Shown here: positions 35,706 to 44,208 of the stretch, in pieces
How the letters are laid out: every line of letters begins with the position of its first letter
Numbering within the stretch: the first letter of the stretch is position 1
Origin: Alkalibacterium sp. 20
GTDB lineage: Bacteria > Bacillota > Bacilli > Lactobacillales > Carnobacteriaceae_A
Assembly (NCBI RefSeq): GCF_001885615.1
Contig: NZ_LSRN01000067.1
Location: forward strand, 1-64,000
Direction of reading: 5' to 3'
DNA length: 64,000 nt
Made by a program: the position numbers and the translations under genes
Notes under the pieces: model-generated
What the model was told of the DNA's origin: nothing
What the model saw: the letters and a program-made list of their open reading frames with translations, nothing else
The model's database searches: none

Positions 35706-36461
35706 ATGAACATACTTATTACAAGTGTTGCCTTACTTTACGGACTCATTTTCGGATCTTTTTTCAATGTGGTCGGACTACGTGTGCCAACGCAATCCTT
35801 ATTCGACCAAAACCGGTCATACTGTGATACCTGTGAACGCACATTGACGTGGAAGGAACTCGTTCCGGTCTGGTCTTTCATTATTCAAAGAGGCAGATGC
35901 AAAAGTTGCAGTCAGTCTATTTCACCTTTGTATCCAATCATGGAGCTGGCAACGGGTTTATTATTTGCCTTAACATATTATCTGACAGGTTTCAGTTCTG
36001 ACCTTATATTAGGTCTGCTTCTTATCGCGCTGATTATTCCTGTCACAGTGTCAGATATCGCTCACCGACGTATTCCTAACCGCTTATTGCTGTTCTTTGG
36101 TCCGTTATTCATCATCTATCGGATCATTTATCCATTGACGCCTTTCTGGGACTCATTTTTGGGTGCCGGATTTGCTTTTTTGCTGGTCTTTATGATCATT
36201 TTGATTTCAAAAGGCGGTATGGGCGTTGGAGATTTAAAGTATTATACTTTGTTCGGATTCATCTTTGGATTCAGTCACTTTTTATTGCTTTTTTTCCTGT
36301 CCACGCTGTATGGTGCGCTGTATGGTGTCGTCATGATGAAAGTTAAAAAGGTTGGACGCAAGACCAAGATTCCCTTTGGACCGTTTATTGGTCTAGCTGC
36401 TTTAACGGTTTTCTATTTTGGTGACGCACTAATTCAATGGTACTTAAACTTATTTATGTAA
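35706..36461 (+). CDS. pilD: Prepilin peptidase PilD
   Basis: This bifunctional membrane enzyme cleaves the prepilin leader and N-methylates the new end. ATG 35706 follows AGGAG. The 251-residue protein has about eight membrane helices, two CxxC pairs (CDTC and CKSC, about residues 41-70) of the methylase region, and both catalytic aspartates: one in VSDIAHRRIPN and one in the GVGD motif (GMGVGDLKYY). All four prepilin-like genes upstream are likely substrates. Confidence 0.95.
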   Translation: MNILITSVALLYGLIFGSFFNVVGLRVPTQSLFDQNRSYCDTCERTLTWKELVPVWSFIIQRGRCKSCSQSISPLYPIMELATGLLFALTYYLTGFSSDLILGLLLIALIIPVTVSDIAHRRIPNRLLLFFGPLFIIYRIIYPLTPFWDSFLGAGFAFLLVFMIILISKGGMGVGDLKYYTLFGFIFGFSHFLLLFFLSTLYGALYGVVMMKVKKVGRKTKIPFGPFIGLAALTVFYFGDALIQWYLNLFM

Positions 36462-36496
36462 GAATTATTTTCGCTCGATTATTGGAGGAGATCTTT

Positions 36497-37564
36497 ATGT
36501 TGTTCAGTTCAAAACCTTTACTATATCTTCAACTTTTAGACCACAGTCTACGCTATCTAGCACTCGACCCCAAAGATCATACGGTCGTGGATAAAGATGA
36601 AATCGTTTTTGATACCCTCATTATTCAAGACGGCAAGATCACCAATGTTCCACTGCTGGAAATGCGTCTCGATGCCTTAGTCAAAGAGAAAAAATGGAAA
36701 AATGCCAAAGCACATCTGTTACTCTTAAATGATTTTGTTACGGTGAGAGAAGAAAGTGTGCCGAGTCAATTGTCACCGTTTGAAGTGAAAGAGTATTTAT
36801 CTTTACATATCAACCAATCGATCCGTTTACCTTTCGAGCATCCAAAATTTGATTTTGAGATCATCGAAAAAAATAATGACCAGCAAAAAGTTGTAATCAT
36901 TGCTTACCCAGGCGAATATGTGCGGCAGTATCAGGATATTTTACAAAATGTTTCTCTCAAACCTGTGGTGGCCGATATTGCGGCGCTCTGTTTTTACCGA
37001 CTGGCTGATCAGCAGGATCTCGTTAAGAAGAATCCGGATAACCATACATTGCTTTTAGAGTGGAACCCGTTTGACTTATCTATTATGGTGTTTAATAAGG
37101 ACGTTCCTAAATTTAATCGTCATACCCGTTCGGCGCGGTTAGCTGATTCCTGGAAATTGAGTCAAAAAGGGGAATGGGTATGGCAGAATTCGGAAACAGA
37201 ACTGGAAGATATGATTGAAGACCAGCTCAACGGTCTGGAACGCTTTTTAGATTTTTACCGTTATTCTGTTTTGGATGACAAAGGAAGCGTCACAGATATC
37301 ATCTTAACGGGTCACTACCCCAAATTAATTGATCTGAAAGCACTTCTGGAAGAACGCTTCTCTGCAATTGTTCACCTGCTTGATTTACCTGAAACGATAG
37401 GACAACACAATGGGGCCTTATATGGCTTATCACTGAAAGAAATAAAGAGCACGCGAAAGAAAGACACTAAACCGGTCAAAGATGAAACTGGGACTGAAAC
37501 TGAAAAGGTGAAAAAAGGAACCAAAGAAACGGCTGCGAGCAAGGAGGAAGAGGTACATGCTTGA
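36497..37564 (+). CDS. pilM: Type IV pilus assembly protein PilM
   Basis: PilM is an actin-like cytoplasmic protein that binds the PilN N-terminus. ATG 36497 follows GGAGGAG; an earlier in-frame ATG would lie in pilD. The 355-residue protein fits the family by length, by ATPase-fold-like segments (LLLEWNPFDLSIMVF and DIILTGHYPKL) and by gene order, though sequence conservation is weak. The C-terminal 30 residues are Lys/Glu rich and low complexity. It overlaps pilN by 8 bases. Confidence 0.82.
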   Translation: MLFSSKPLLYLQLLDHSLRYLALDPKDHTVVDKDEIVFDTLIIQDGKITNVPLLEMRLDALVKEKKWKNAKAHLLLLNDFVTVREESVPSQLSPFEVKEYLSLHINQSIRLPFEHPKFDFEIIEKNNDQQKVVIIAYPGEYVRQYQDILQNVSLKPVVADIAALCFYRLADQQDLVKKNPDNHTLLLEWNPFDLSIMVFNKDVPKFNRHTRSARLADSWKLSQKGEWVWQNSETELEDMIEDQLNGLERFLDFYRYSVLDDKGSVTDIILTGHYPKLIDLKALLEERFSAIVHLLDLPETIGQHNGALYGLSLKEIKSTRKKDTKPVKDETGTETEKVKKGTKETAASKEEEVHA

Positions 37565-38117
37565 GATTAACTTTTTTGAAAAAAAACAAGTCAATGTACT
37601 GCCTTATATCCTGGCGGGTATCTTCGTATTATTGGTAGCTTTTATGGGAGCGTATTTTTATTTCACACAAGCACATTATGTTAACTTGGAACAGGAACAG
37701 TCCTTATGGATTAAAAGCAACGCTGAAGAAGTGGCTTTATCTAAAGAAATTGAAAAGCTTGAGCAGTTGGCCAGTCAGTCCATACAGGTACAAGACACCC
37801 TGGATCAGTCGCAGTTTCCGATGGTTTATGCAACTAAAGACTTGGCTTCTGCCGTTTCGAATGAAGGAGACCGCGTGTCATCCTTTCAATTCGGTGAGAT
37901 GAGTCAGGTGGTATTATTACTTGAAAACACCAAAGTGAGTGATGCTTCCGCCATAATTGACGAGTTGGGAACGCGCGCTTATATCGACCGCGTTCAGTTA
38001 CTACGCCTGGAAAATCAGCAGGCTGAATCGAATGAATTCATATTTGAACTAACGATAGACCTGAACGACGAAACGTTACGTGAGGAGGCATCACCTAATG
38101 ACACTGAAGTGGAATAG
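37557..38117 (+). CDS. pilN: Type IV pilus assembly protein PilN
   Basis: PilN is a bitopic membrane protein that pairs with PilO and contacts PilM through its N-terminus. The 186-residue protein begins with MLEINFFEKKQ, resembling the INLL-type PilM-binding motif, followed by one membrane helix (about 17-37), a coiled coil and a ferredoxin-like domain. It overlaps both pilM and pilO, which indicates coupled translation. Confidence 0.83.
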   Translation: MLEINFFEKKQVNVLPYILAGIFVLLVAFMGAYFYFTQAHYVNLEQEQSLWIKSNAEEVALSKEIEKLEQLASQSIQVQDTLDQSQFPMVYATKDLASAVSNEGDRVSSFQFGEMSQVVLLLENTKVSDASAIIDELGTRAYIDRVQLLRLENQQAESNEFIFELTIDLNDETLREEASPNDTEVE

Positions 38118-38661
38118 AGAAACTTTCCTCGTCACCCTGACCCTCGTTACGATCCTGTTTGGTTTTTATTATTACGGGAATCAATTTTTCGTTGAATCAG
38201 TCAAACAAGATGCCGATCAAATGACCCAGCTTGTCAGTGAACAACAATCTATTTTAGAAACTTATGCACCGAGTGAAGAGCTGTTAGCTGACTATGAACA
38301 GAATTATTCACAAACTGAATCCTATTTACCCTTGGGTGATGATGCGAACAAAGCCATGATCACTCTGGAACAACTCGCTGCACGTGAAACCGTGAGTGTA
38401 ACCAGTGTGTCTCGGATAAGTGACCGAGAAGTGGTTGAAGAGCTGCCGGCATCTTTTGTAAAAAACATCTACCAGGCTGAGGTAGCCAGCGACTCGCCTG
38501 AGAATCTGCGAAAACTGATCGATCGGTTAATGAATGAAGAGCGCATGTGGAACGTCACGTCTTTCTCTTATGCAAAAGCAGGCGAAGACAGTTACACGGG
38601 CACGTTTACTTTCGAGCTGTTTTATTACTTTGAGTCAAGCGCATTAAATTTAGAGGAATAA
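38098..38661 (+). CDS. pilO: Type IV pilus assembly protein PilO
   Basis: PilO partners PilN in the alignment complex. ATG 38098 follows GAGGAGG. The 187-residue protein has one membrane helix (about 11-30), a short coiled coil and a C-terminal ferredoxin-like domain. Assignment rests on topology, size, and its place after pilN. It ends the pilus cluster and is followed by a terminator. No secretin gene is expected in a Gram-positive cell. Confidence 0.82.
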   Translation: MTLKWNRETFLVTLTLVTILFGFYYYGNQFFVESVKQDADQMTQLVSEQQSILETYAPSEELLADYEQNYSQTESYLPLGDDANKAMITLEQLAARETVSVTSVSRISDREVVEELPASFVKNIYQAEVASDSPENLRKLIDRLMNEERMWNVTSFSYAKAGEDSYTGTFTFELFYYFESSALNLEE

Positions 38662-38690
38662 ACGTAATCTAATTACAATCAAAATTAAGG

Positions 38691-38736
38691 AAAAGCAGCT
38701 GATCCCAGTTAAGAACTGGATCCAGCTGCTTTTTTG
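38691..38736 (+). terminator. Terminator of the pilus cluster
   Basis: AAAAGCAGCTG pairs with CAGCTGCTTTT, with an inner CCAGTT/AACTGG stem, and a T-run follows. Confidence 0.92.
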
Positions 38737-39056
38737 AGCTTATCGAGACAAGTGAGTGCTCAAAATGAACCAACTTGTCTCTATCAACTAATAACGACTT
38801 TACTGTTGTTTATCTTTCAGTGCAGCACTAACGAAAGATAAACACTTTCATGAAATTTACATATAGCTATTTAGAAATGAGTCAGTTATCATATATAGGA
38901 TAGTTTGGCTAGATGTACAATTCATATACTGAAATGTGTTTACTTAATACTAATAAAAAAATGTTTGTTTAATGGCTATAAAATAGATAGGTTTAGTTTG
39001 AAAAATATATAATTATTATAGTATGAAACCGATACGTATAGATAAGGAAGAAAAAA
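38737..39056. other. Intergenic region with two long hairpins
   Basis: After the pilus terminator there are two further inverted repeats without T-runs. GAGACAAGT (38745-38753) matches ACTTGTCTC (38773-38781). TGTTTATCTTTC (38807-38818) matches GAAAGATAAACA (38833-38844) exactly over 12 bp, with a small GTGC/GCAC hairpin in its loop. The remaining bases before the MATE gene are AT rich and contain TATAAT-like sequences, so a promoter for the transporter is likely but not resolved. Confidence 0.6.
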
Positions 39057-40430
39057 ATGAAACAGAATAAAATGGAAACCATGTCAGTCAACAAGCTCTT
39101 GATCAGTATGTCATTACCGATGGTGTTATCGATGCTGGTGCAGTCTTTATATAACGTCGTCGATAGTATTTTTGTGGCTCAGATAAGTGAAACGGCCCTG
39201 ACCGCCGTTACGCTTGCTTTTCCGATCCAGAATTTGATGATAGCGATCCAAGTGGGAACGGGTGTAGGGATGAGTGCCCTGCTTTCAAGGAATTTAGGTG
39301 AACGTAGTTTTGAGGATGCGAATCGGGCAGCAAGCAACGGTGTGTTTCTTTCAATGATCCACTATCTTTTTATATTGGTGTTAGGGTTGACCATGGTTCC
39401 GCTTTTTTTCAGGAGCCAAACGAGTGACCCGGCAATAATAGATCAGGGGGAAGCCTATGTACGCATCATCATGATTTTTTCTTTTGGTCTCTTTATGCAG
39501 ATCATCTTTGAAAAACTGTTGCAGGCAACCGGTAAGTCCATTTATTCGATGTGGATCCAGGGTACGGGAGCGGTCATCAATATCATTTTGGATCCCATCC
39601 TTATTTTTGGCTGGTTTGGATTTCCGGCATTAGGCGTCACCGGTGCGGCGATAGCCACGGTTATTGGGCAGACACTTGCGGCACTGTTAGGCTTTGTCTT
39701 GAATTATTATAAAAATGAGGACATCAAACTACAGTACCGACGTTTTCGTCCGGATCCCAAAACGATCAAGCGCATCTATGATGTCGGCGTGCCTTCCGCC
39801 ATTATGATAGCGATCACGTCTGTAACGGTCTTTTCGATAAATAAAATTTTGATGCAGTTTACCCCAACGGCCATTGCTGTGTATGGTGTTTACTTCAGAC
39901 TGCAGAGTTTCGCCTTCATGCCAGTATTTGGATTAAACAACGGCATGATCCCAATCGTGGCGTTCAATTATGGCGCTCGCAATAAAGAGCGCATCAAAGA
40001 GGCGATACGCTTGGGTATTCTTTATGCCATGATGATCATGTTACTGAGTCTGGCTGTTTTTCAAATCTTCCCAGTCGTATTACTCAATCTATTCAATGCG
40101 TCACCGGAAATGCTGGCGATCGGTATTCCAGCCATGCGTATCATCAGTTTAAGCTTCCTGTTTGCCGGATTCAGTATCATCGTGAGTACGGTGTTCCAGG
40201 CTTTCGGTAAAGGCATGTTTGGTTTGTATGTGTCGATTGCCCGCCAGTTAGTGGTATTGATCCCGTTAGCTTATGTCTTTTCTTTGACAGGAAGAATTGA
40301 GGGGATATGGTGGGCTCACCCAATATCTGAACTCGCTTCGGCTCTCTTGTGTATTTACTATTTGAAAGTCATTTTTAAAAAGTATGTGGACCCACTGCCA
40401 GATGTGCCGTTACTTTCAGAAAAAGATTAA
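39057..40430 (+). CDS. MATE family efflux transporter
   Basis: The 457-residue protein has about twelve membrane helices in two halves, the arrangement of the MATE drug/cation antiporter family. N-terminal motifs such as SMSLPMVLSMLVQSLYNVVDS and the ALTAVTLAFPIQNL stretch fit the MepA/DinF-like bacterial group. Substrate is not predictable from sequence. It stands alone, with no adjacent regulator. Confidence 0.92.
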   Translation: MKQNKMETMSVNKLLISMSLPMVLSMLVQSLYNVVDSIFVAQISETALTAVTLAFPIQNLMIAIQVGTGVGMSALLSRNLGERSFEDANRAASNGVFLSMIHYLFILVLGLTMVPLFFRSQTSDPAIIDQGEAYVRIIMIFSFGLFMQIIFEKLLQATGKSIYSMWIQGTGAVINIILDPILIFGWFGFPALGVTGAAIATVIGQTLAALLGFVLNYYKNEDIKLQYRRFRPDPKTIKRIYDVGVPSAIMIAITSVTVFSINKILMQFTPTAIAVYGVYFRLQSFAFMPVFGLNNGMIPIVAFNYGARNKERIKEAIRLGILYAMMIMLLSLAVFQIFPVVLLNLFNASPEMLAIGIPAMRIISLSFLFAGFSIIVSTVFQAFGKGMFGLYVSIARQLVVLIPLAYVFSLTGRIEGIWWAHPISELASALLCIYYLKVIFKKYVDPLPDVPLLSEKD

Positions 40431-40447
40431 TTTCTCGCATGCGCTGT

Positions 40448-40490
40448 CCTCTTTTAGTTATTGAAAGAGGTCGGAGGGTGTGCTTTTTCT
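40448..40490 (+). terminator. Weak terminator after MATE gene
   Basis: CCTCTTT (40448-40454) pairs with AAAGAGG (40464-40470); a T-run follows only after about 14 bases. The match to a standard terminator is poor. Confidence 0.35.
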
Positions 40491-40668
40491 TTGTAAGAAA
40501 AGACGCTCTTTTGATTGTTTGACCGACAGAGAGAAAGATTTTGACCCCCTGATTATAGCGGCTGCTTTGATTCAGTTTAAATTTATCACAGGCTCTATTT
40601 TATTGTGAAATCACGGACTGTCTATGTTAAGATAAAGGAATAATGATTAGAAAAAGAGGCGATGTTAG

Positions 40669-41931
40669 ATGTCCTATTCAGCACAAATGATCGAAGCAAT
40701 ACAAAATGAAGATTTAGACCAGGCGAACGCTTATTTAGAGAAAGCTTTGACGGAAGACAGTGAAGAAGATTTATACGCACTGATTGAAACGTTGTATGAT
40801 TTAGGCTTTTTAAAGGAAACAAAACAAGTCGTGACATACTTGTTGACCCGGGTTCCCGATGAGGATGGACTGAAGCTCACACTGGCTGAAATCGCGATCG
40901 AAGAAGGCAGTGAACTGGAAGCTTTTGAATGGCTCGAACAAGTGGACGTCAGCAGTCCTTATTACATTCAGGCCTTACTCGTTTCCGCAGATTACTACCA
41001 GACGCTCGACTTGCCGGAAGTGTCCAAGCAGAAACTGATCGAAGCCAAAGAGTTACTGCCTGAAGAACCCGTGATCGATTTTGCCTTGGCTGAGTTGCTG
41101 TTCACTAGCGGCAACTACAAACAAGCAATCACGTACTACGAAAATCTACTCGAAGGGCATCACCTCGAATTTGCCGGAATAAGCATTCACGGCAGGCTCG
41201 GTAACGCTTATGGCGTAATCGGTGACCTGGACACTGCCATCGACTACCTGAATGAAGCCGTTGAGGTGCAGGAAACCAGCGACCATTTGTTCCAGCTTGG
41301 GTATATTTATTTCCAGAAAAAAGACTTTACGCATGCCGGCGAGTTGTTTCATAAAGTGAAAGATCTGGATCCAAGTTACACCTCTGTATATGTGTATCTG
41401 GCTAAAGTCTATCTGGAACAGCACGAGGAAGAAAAAGCCCTGGAGATCATTGAAGAAGGCCGATACTACGACAAAGAAACTTCGCTGCTTTACAGTATAG
41501 GTGCCGAAGCCAGTTTAGCCTTGGGTAACACGGAAGCGGCCGAAAACTATTACAAAAAAGCCATGGATCGCGATCCGGAGAACTTATCCATCACGCTGCA
41601 TCTGTCTAATTTACTCCTTGAACAGGAACGTTACCAAGACGTACTTGCGCTCATGGAAATGAAACTGGAAACCGGCGAAGAAGATCCGCAGCTCTTCTGG
41701 AACAGTGCCAAAGCGTATAACGGCGAAGAAGAGTTTGAAAAAGCCCGGGAAAATTACGATAAAGCGTATTATTCGCTAAAAGATACACCGATTTTTGTCA
41801 AAGAATATGCCGTTTTTTTGCGTGAAGAAGGCGACCGTGAAGGCTTTCTGCGCGAGGCAAAACGTTATGTGCTACTTGATCCAAATGATTTGGAAGTTAT
41901 TGAGTGGATTAGGAATGAAGAACGCTACTAA
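40669..41931 (+). CDS. ypiA: Tetratricopeptide repeat protein (YpiA-like)
   Basis: The 420-residue protein is all helical with about ten TPR units, including segments such as ISIHGRLGNAYGVIGDLDTA and YKKAMDRDPENLSITLHLSN. There is no signal peptide or membrane helix. In Bacillus and Listeria a TPR gene of this type (ypiA) precedes ypiB/reoY, exactly as here. Such proteins scaffold other proteins; the partner is not known from this sequence. Confidence 0.85.
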   Translation: MSYSAQMIEAIQNEDLDQANAYLEKALTEDSEEDLYALIETLYDLGFLKETKQVVTYLLTRVPDEDGLKLTLAEIAIEEGSELEAFEWLEQVDVSSPYYIQALLVSADYYQTLDLPEVSKQKLIEAKELLPEEPVIDFALAELLFTSGNYKQAITYYENLLEGHHLEFAGISIHGRLGNAYGVIGDLDTAIDYLNEAVEVQETSDHLFQLGYIYFQKKDFTHAGELFHKVKDLDPSYTSVYVYLAKVYLEQHEEEKALEIIEEGRYYDKETSLLYSIGAEASLALGNTEAAENYYKKAMDRDPENLSITLHLSNLLLEQERYQDVLALMEMKLETGEEDPQLFWNSAKAYNGEEEFEKARENYDKAYYSLKDTPIFVKEYAVFLREEGDREGFLREAKRYVLLDPNDLEVIEWIRNEERY

Positions 41932-41971
41932 ATTTGGTATACTATAGATGAGGAAAAGGAGGGGAGTATCC

Positions 41972-42541
41972 ATGTACAGTCGTGTTCAGCTAAAAGATAA
42001 GAAGGCCTTTCTGAAATGGTTCTTACAACGCTATCAGATGAAACGCAGGGAATCGATGTGGATTTTAAACTATTTACTCAATCACGATATCGTGTTGAAT
42101 AAAACGAAGTTCGTTGAAGAAGCAGATAAAACTCCTCGAGGGATCAAAATGGGGACAGTAGGAACAGAAGACGAAGCGTTCCGTTTTTACAAGGACGGAC
42201 AGGAATTTGACCATCCGGAACAAGCCTTTCACGAAGTCAGACTCAACTGGCACACCGATTTATATGTTGAATTGCTTTTTCAGGATTCGTGGTTGTCGCC
42301 AGAATACGCAGAAGTACTGGAAGATAACCCCTATTCCAAATGGAATGACCGTATGCCTAAGGAACTTGACCAGCAGGTGGATGACGCGGTCGACAGTTTC
42401 TATTTACAGGAACAAAAACATCAGATACTCAACGAAATCGACCTAGCGCTTGAAAGTGACAACCGGGCAGATTTTTACTCGCTTACAGAATCTTTAAAAG
42501 ACATTGAAACGAAGCTGGAAAACGAAGTCTCACCTTCATAA
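41972..42541 (+). CDS. reoY: ReoY (YpiB) family protein
   Basis: ATG 41972 follows AGGAGGGGAG. The 189-residue protein matches the YpiB family (UPF0302): residues 12-40 with FLKWFLQRYQMKRRESMWIL and NYLLNHD, then a C-terminal charged domain. In Listeria the homologue ReoY works with ClpCP to degrade MurA and so tune peptidoglycan synthesis. The same role is inferred from the family. It is coupled by position to the TPR gene. Confidence 0.88.
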   Translation: MYSRVQLKDKKAFLKWFLQRYQMKRRESMWILNYLLNHDIVLNKTKFVEEADKTPRGIKMGTVGTEDEAFRFYKDGQEFDHPEQAFHEVRLNWHTDLYVELLFQDSWLSPEYAEVLEDNPYSKWNDRMPKELDQQVDDAVDSFYLQEQKHQILNEIDLALESDNRADFYSLTESLKDIETKLENEVSPS

Positions 42542-42567
42542 ACGAACTGAAATGAGGAGAATCACGT

Positions 42568-42915
42568 ATGACAGAAATGAACGACATGCAAAGCAGAGTA
42601 GACCAGTACATTAGCCAATTCAAAGACGGCTATTTTTCTCCTCTCGTTCAGTTGGCCCGTCTCTCTGAAGAAGTCGGCGAACTTGCGCGTGAAATCAATC
42701 ATGTTTACGGCGAGAAGCAAAAGAAACCTTCAGAAGCGAAAAAGCCTATGGAAGAAGAGATCGCGGATGTGCTTTTCGTGTTGATCAGTTTGTCGAACTC
42801 GTTGGATATCGACTTATCTGAAGCGTTTGATCTAACGATGAAGAAGTTTGAGTCGCGAGATCATTTCAGGTTCGAGCGTAAAGACGGTCAGACACGGTCA
42901 GACTCAACTAGTTAA
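42568..42915 (+). CDS. ypjD: MazG-type nucleotide pyrophosphohydrolase (YpjD)
   Basis: The 115-residue protein has the MazG metal-binding pattern: EEVGELAREI (about residues 30-39) and EEEIADVLFVLISLSN (about 62-77), the EExxE and ExxD pairs. Such enzymes hydrolyse nucleoside triphosphates to monophosphates. The gene sits upstream of cca, as ypjD does in Bacillus, but the dapB, mgsA and bsh genes that lie between them in Bacillus are absent. Confidence 0.9.
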   Translation: MTEMNDMQSRVDQYISQFKDGYFSPLVQLARLSEEVGELAREINHVYGEKQKKPSEAKKPMEEEIADVLFVLISLSNSLDIDLSEAFDLTMKKFESRDHFRFERKDGQTRSDSTS

Positions 42916-42920
42916 GTTGT

Positions 42921-42961
42921 AAAGGAGAGAAAGAGTGTTAGAGACTGTCACACGTCTCTAG
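42921..42961 (+). promoter_or_regulatory. Leader mini-ORF and hairpin before cca
   Basis: AAAGGAG at 42921-42927 is followed by GTG 42935, which opens an 8-codon ORF (MLETVTRL) ending at TAG 42959-42961. The cca ATG follows immediately in the same frame. TAGAGAC (42939-42945) and GTCTCTA (42954-42960) form a 7-bp hairpin inside the mini-ORF. The only good ribosome site serves the mini-ORF, so cca may depend on reinitiation or on stop-codon read-through. Confidence 0.5.
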
Positions 42962-44185
42962 ATGCTCGACTATATGATGAAACAGGTCCCTATTACAGGT
43001 GTATTTGAAAAAGCGCTGCCTGTGCTGGAAACGATACAAGAAGCCGGATTTGAAGCGTACTATGTCGGTGGAAGCGTCCGTGATGCTTTGCTTGGAAAAG
43101 ACGTCAACGATGTGGATATTGCGACGAGTGCTTTTCCGGAAGAAATCAAGAAGCTGTTCAAAAAGACAGTGGATGTAGGTATCGAGCATGGAACAGTAAT
43201 GGTTTTAATGAATGATGAAAGTTATGAAGTCACAACATTTAGGACCGAATCGACGTATCAAGATTTTAGACGTCCTGATTCGGTCACTTTTGTGCGCTCT
43301 TTAGAGGAAGATCTGAAGCGCCGAGATCTGACGATCAATGCCTTTGCGATGGATCAGACGGGTGATATCCAGGACTTTTTCGGTGGCGAACGGGATCTGG
43401 ACGAACAGGTCATCCGTGCCGTTGGAAAAGCGGAAGAACGCTTTAACGAAGATGCCCTGCGCATGATGCGTGCCGTCCGTTTTGCTTCTCAGCTGGGTTT
43501 CCATCTGGAAGCGGACACCTTTTATGCCATCGTGGTCAACGCGCATTTACTTGAGAACATTGCGATCGAACGTATCCGGGTCGAATTCGTCAAGATGGCG
43601 ATGGGCAAGTATGTCAGGCAGGGGTTCACGGGGTTTGTGGAAACAAATCTTTATGCCTACTGTCCTGGACTGGTTCATGCCAAAGATGCGCTCGAGAATT
43701 TTGCGAAAGTGATCGAACCGATCCAACGTGAACGTCAGATGTGGGCATTGCTCTTATATTATTTAGGTATACAAAGAGAACAAGAGGCCCGGGCGTTTTT
43801 GAAGCACTGGAGACTGTCCAACCAGCTGTTGAATCAAAGTGCGGACCTGCATCAGCTGCTCTTATACCGTTTGAACTACGAACAGACCAACGAGACCGTG
43901 TACCGGTACTCCAAAGAGGTAGCGTTGGACGCCGAAACGTGTCTGGACCTTATCGAAAAACCGTTTGATAAAAAAGCAGTCGAAAACATCGATGCCGCCT
44001 TACCGATCCATTCCAGAAAAGAGCTGGCCATCAACGGGAAAATAGTGATGGCAGAGAATCACCTGCGCGGTGGCAGATGGCTGGGAGATGCCATCGAAGC
44101 GGCGGAACGTGCGGTTGTGAAAGGCGATATCGCGAATGAAACAGCCGAGATCCTTGATTTCTTGAAGAAAAATGACTATGTCTAG
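42962..44185 (+). CDS. cca: CCA-adding tRNA nucleotidyltransferase
   Basis: This enzyme builds or repairs the CCA end of tRNA. The 407-residue protein has the class II nucleotidyltransferase core: GGSVRDALLG (about residue 37), the metal-binding DVDIAT, then EDLKRRDLTINA and the nucleotide-selection region ERFNEDALRMMRAVRFASQLGF. The start is uncertain: ATG 42962 abuts the upstream TAG, and ATG 42974 and 42977 are alternatives nearer to the conserved region. None has its own good ribosome site. Confidence 0.93.
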   Translation: MLDYMMKQVPITGVFEKALPVLETIQEAGFEAYYVGGSVRDALLGKDVNDVDIATSAFPEEIKKLFKKTVDVGIEHGTVMVLMNDESYEVTTFRTESTYQDFRRPDSVTFVRSLEEDLKRRDLTINAFAMDQTGDIQDFFGGERDLDEQVIRAVGKAEERFNEDALRMMRAVRFASQLGFHLEADTFYAIVVNAHLLENIAIERIRVEFVKMAMGKYVRQGFTGFVETNLYAYCPGLVHAKDALENFAKVIEPIQRERQMWALLLYYLGIQREQEARAFLKHWRLSNQLLNQSADLHQLLLYRLNYEQTNETVYRYSKEVALDAETCLDLIEKPFDKKAVENIDAALPIHSRKELAINGKIVMAENHLRGGRWLGDAIEAAERAVVKGDIANETAEILDFLKKNDYV

Positions 44186-44208
44186 CGACAGTGAGGGGAG
44201 GAGACAAG

